In this document: piece after piece, positions 4,380-5,102 of the stretch | How the letters are laid out: every line of letters starts with the position of its first letter | How positions within the stretch are numbered: the stretch's first letter is position 1 | From: an uncultured Anaerolineales bacterium | GTDB taxonomy: Bacteria; Chloroflexota; Anaerolineae; Anaerolineales; Villigracilaceae | Reading direction: 5' to 3' | Assembly (NCBI GenBank): GCA_937928015.1 | Contig: CALFXA010000218.1 | Span: 1 to 5,102, forward strand | Length of the DNA stretch: 5,102 bases | Translations under genes and position numbers: made by a program | Notes under the pieces: generated by a model | Told to the model about the DNA's origin: nothing | Seen by the model: the letters and a program-made list of their open reading frames with translations, nothing else | The model's database searches: none

Positions 4380-5102
4380 ATGAAATTGAATCGATTGTTG
4401 ATCGCCATTCTCTTGCTGACCACGGCCTGCAACCTGCCATTGGGCGCGTCTCCCGTGCCGACCGAGGCGGTTCCCGCGCAAGCGACGGAAGCTCCCGTCC
4501 GCGCCACCGATGTCCCCAGTTTTGGCGTGCCGCAAGTCGAACAGCCCACCCCCGTCCCGCAGCCGATCAACGCATCTGTCGTGGCCGACCCGCAGTTCAC
4601 CTCCCTCCACATGCTGACCGAACTCGACGGCTGGGCGCTGACCGACTCGGCCATCTTGCGTACCAACGACGGCGGCGACACCTGGTATGATGTCACTCCG
4701 CCTGGCGCATCCACGCTGGGCTATGGCGTCAGCGCCGACTTTTTCGATGCCAGCCGCGCTTTCTTTGTGGCCCCCGATTCCGCCGACCCTATGCATGCGG
4801 GCATGCTCTATCGCACCGCCGACGGCGGCCTGAATTGGTCGATGAGCGCCGTCCCATTCGGCAGCAGCATCCTGGACTTTCTCGACACGTCCAATGGTTG
4901 GGCGATGGCGGGCCTGGGTGTGGGCGCGGGCTCCCACGCCATCGCGATCTTCCAAACCGTCGACGGCGGCGCTACCTGGACACAGGTCTTCGTCAACGAT
5001 CCCAATAACCCGAGTGCCAGCACCGACATTCCGCTCGGCGGCTTGAAGGGCGTCCTCTATGCGCGCGACATGCAGACCGCCTGGGTGGGCGGCATCGTTT
5101 AC
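4380..5102 (+). CDS. Secreted lipoprotein with Asp-box (BNR/Ycf48-like) beta-propeller repeats, N-terminal part
   Basis: The reading frame is open from the ATG at 4380 to the window edge (241 codons, no stop), so the C-terminus is missing. Residues 1-16 form a lipoprotein signal peptide (MKLNRLL, a hydrophobic core, TTA) ahead of Cys17. The lipobox LTTAC is slightly off consensus because position -3 is Thr rather than Leu. A Pro/Thr/Ala-rich linker spans about 20-65. Three Asp-boxes follow, TNDGGDTW (95-102), TADGGLNW (146-153) and TVDGGATW (193-200), each after or between strands such as DGWALT, NGWAMAG and AWVGG. This is the pattern of sialidase/BNR and Ycf48-like propellers. Asp-boxes are structural turns, so neither sialidase nor photosystem assembly activity should be inferred. 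It is probably a surface-anchored binding or enzyme scaffold. AAAGGAG at 4366-4372, seven bases upstream, fixes the start. Confidence 0.88.
   Translation, partial: MKLNRLLIAILLLTTACNLPLGASPVPTEAVPAQATEAPVRATDVPSFGVPQVEQPTPVPQPINASVVADPQFTSLHMLTELDGWALTDSAILRTNDGGDTWYDVTPPGASTLGYGVSADFFDASRAFFVAPDSADPMHAGMLYRTADGGLNWSMSAVPFGSSILDFLDTSNGWAMAGLGVGAGSHAIAIFQTVDGGATWTQVFVNDPNNPSASTDIPLGGLKGVLYARDMQTAWVGGIVY

Noticed and set aside
3888..4955. 355-codon minus-strand frame spanning the thiolase end, terminator and lipoprotein start
   Set aside because: It runs through a strong terminator and two well-supported plus-strand genes, and shows no recognisable domain.

Overview
The window looks like the end of an assembled contig from an environmental bacterium, most likely a member of the Anaerolineae (Chloroflexota). 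That assignment is an inference from the gene types: a PMT_2-type glycosyltransferase, a short TPR protein, an Asp-box lipoprotein with a Pro/Thr-rich linker, and hairpins with CTCCGAAG/CTTCGG arms between the genes. No marker gene fixes the taxonomy. Bases 1-47 are not biological: they match the 3' part of the Illumina TruSeq universal adapter, so the real sequence starts at 48.

Layout. On the minus strand, 48-119 is the first 24 codons of an alpha/beta-hydrolase-like gene, cut by the contig end. It has a clear ribosome binding site and a strong sigma70-type promoter with a palindromic operator candidate between the -35 and -10 boxes. All remaining genes are on the plus strand: a 106-aa four-helix membrane protein (395-715), a GT-C glycosyltransferase of the PMT_2/ArnT-like type (875-2548), a 124-aa TPR-like protein (2577-2951), a complete thiolase with C-H-C active-site residues (3063-4274), and the start of a secreted beta-propeller lipoprotein with three Asp-boxes (4380 to the window edge). 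This last gene runs off the end.

The genes do not look like one pathway. Every plus-strand gap between genes holds a hairpin, so they are probably separate transcription units: 737-788, 2551-2569, 2982-3017 and a strong intrinsic terminator at 4299-4362. A further hairpin (197-243) precedes the membrane protein gene.

The most interesting signal is non-coding. Three intergenic regions (197-303, 737-874, 2982-3051) carry copies of one element: a CTCCGAAG/CTTCGG hairpin, a T-rich stretch, and an identical 14-mer TGGAGTAGAATCTC. Copies A and B stay similar for about 45 bases beyond the 14-mer. Copy C resembles copy B again just before the next gene. The stems of A and B differ by two compensatory base-pair swaps and one wobble change, so the structure appears to be under selection. 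Each copy lies directly upstream of a plus-strand gene, and copy A has no same-strand gene upstream to terminate. It may be a mobile terminator/promoter or leader element. A shorter relative seems to lie at 2551-2569. I see no defence system, CRISPR array, transposase, tRNA or rRNA.
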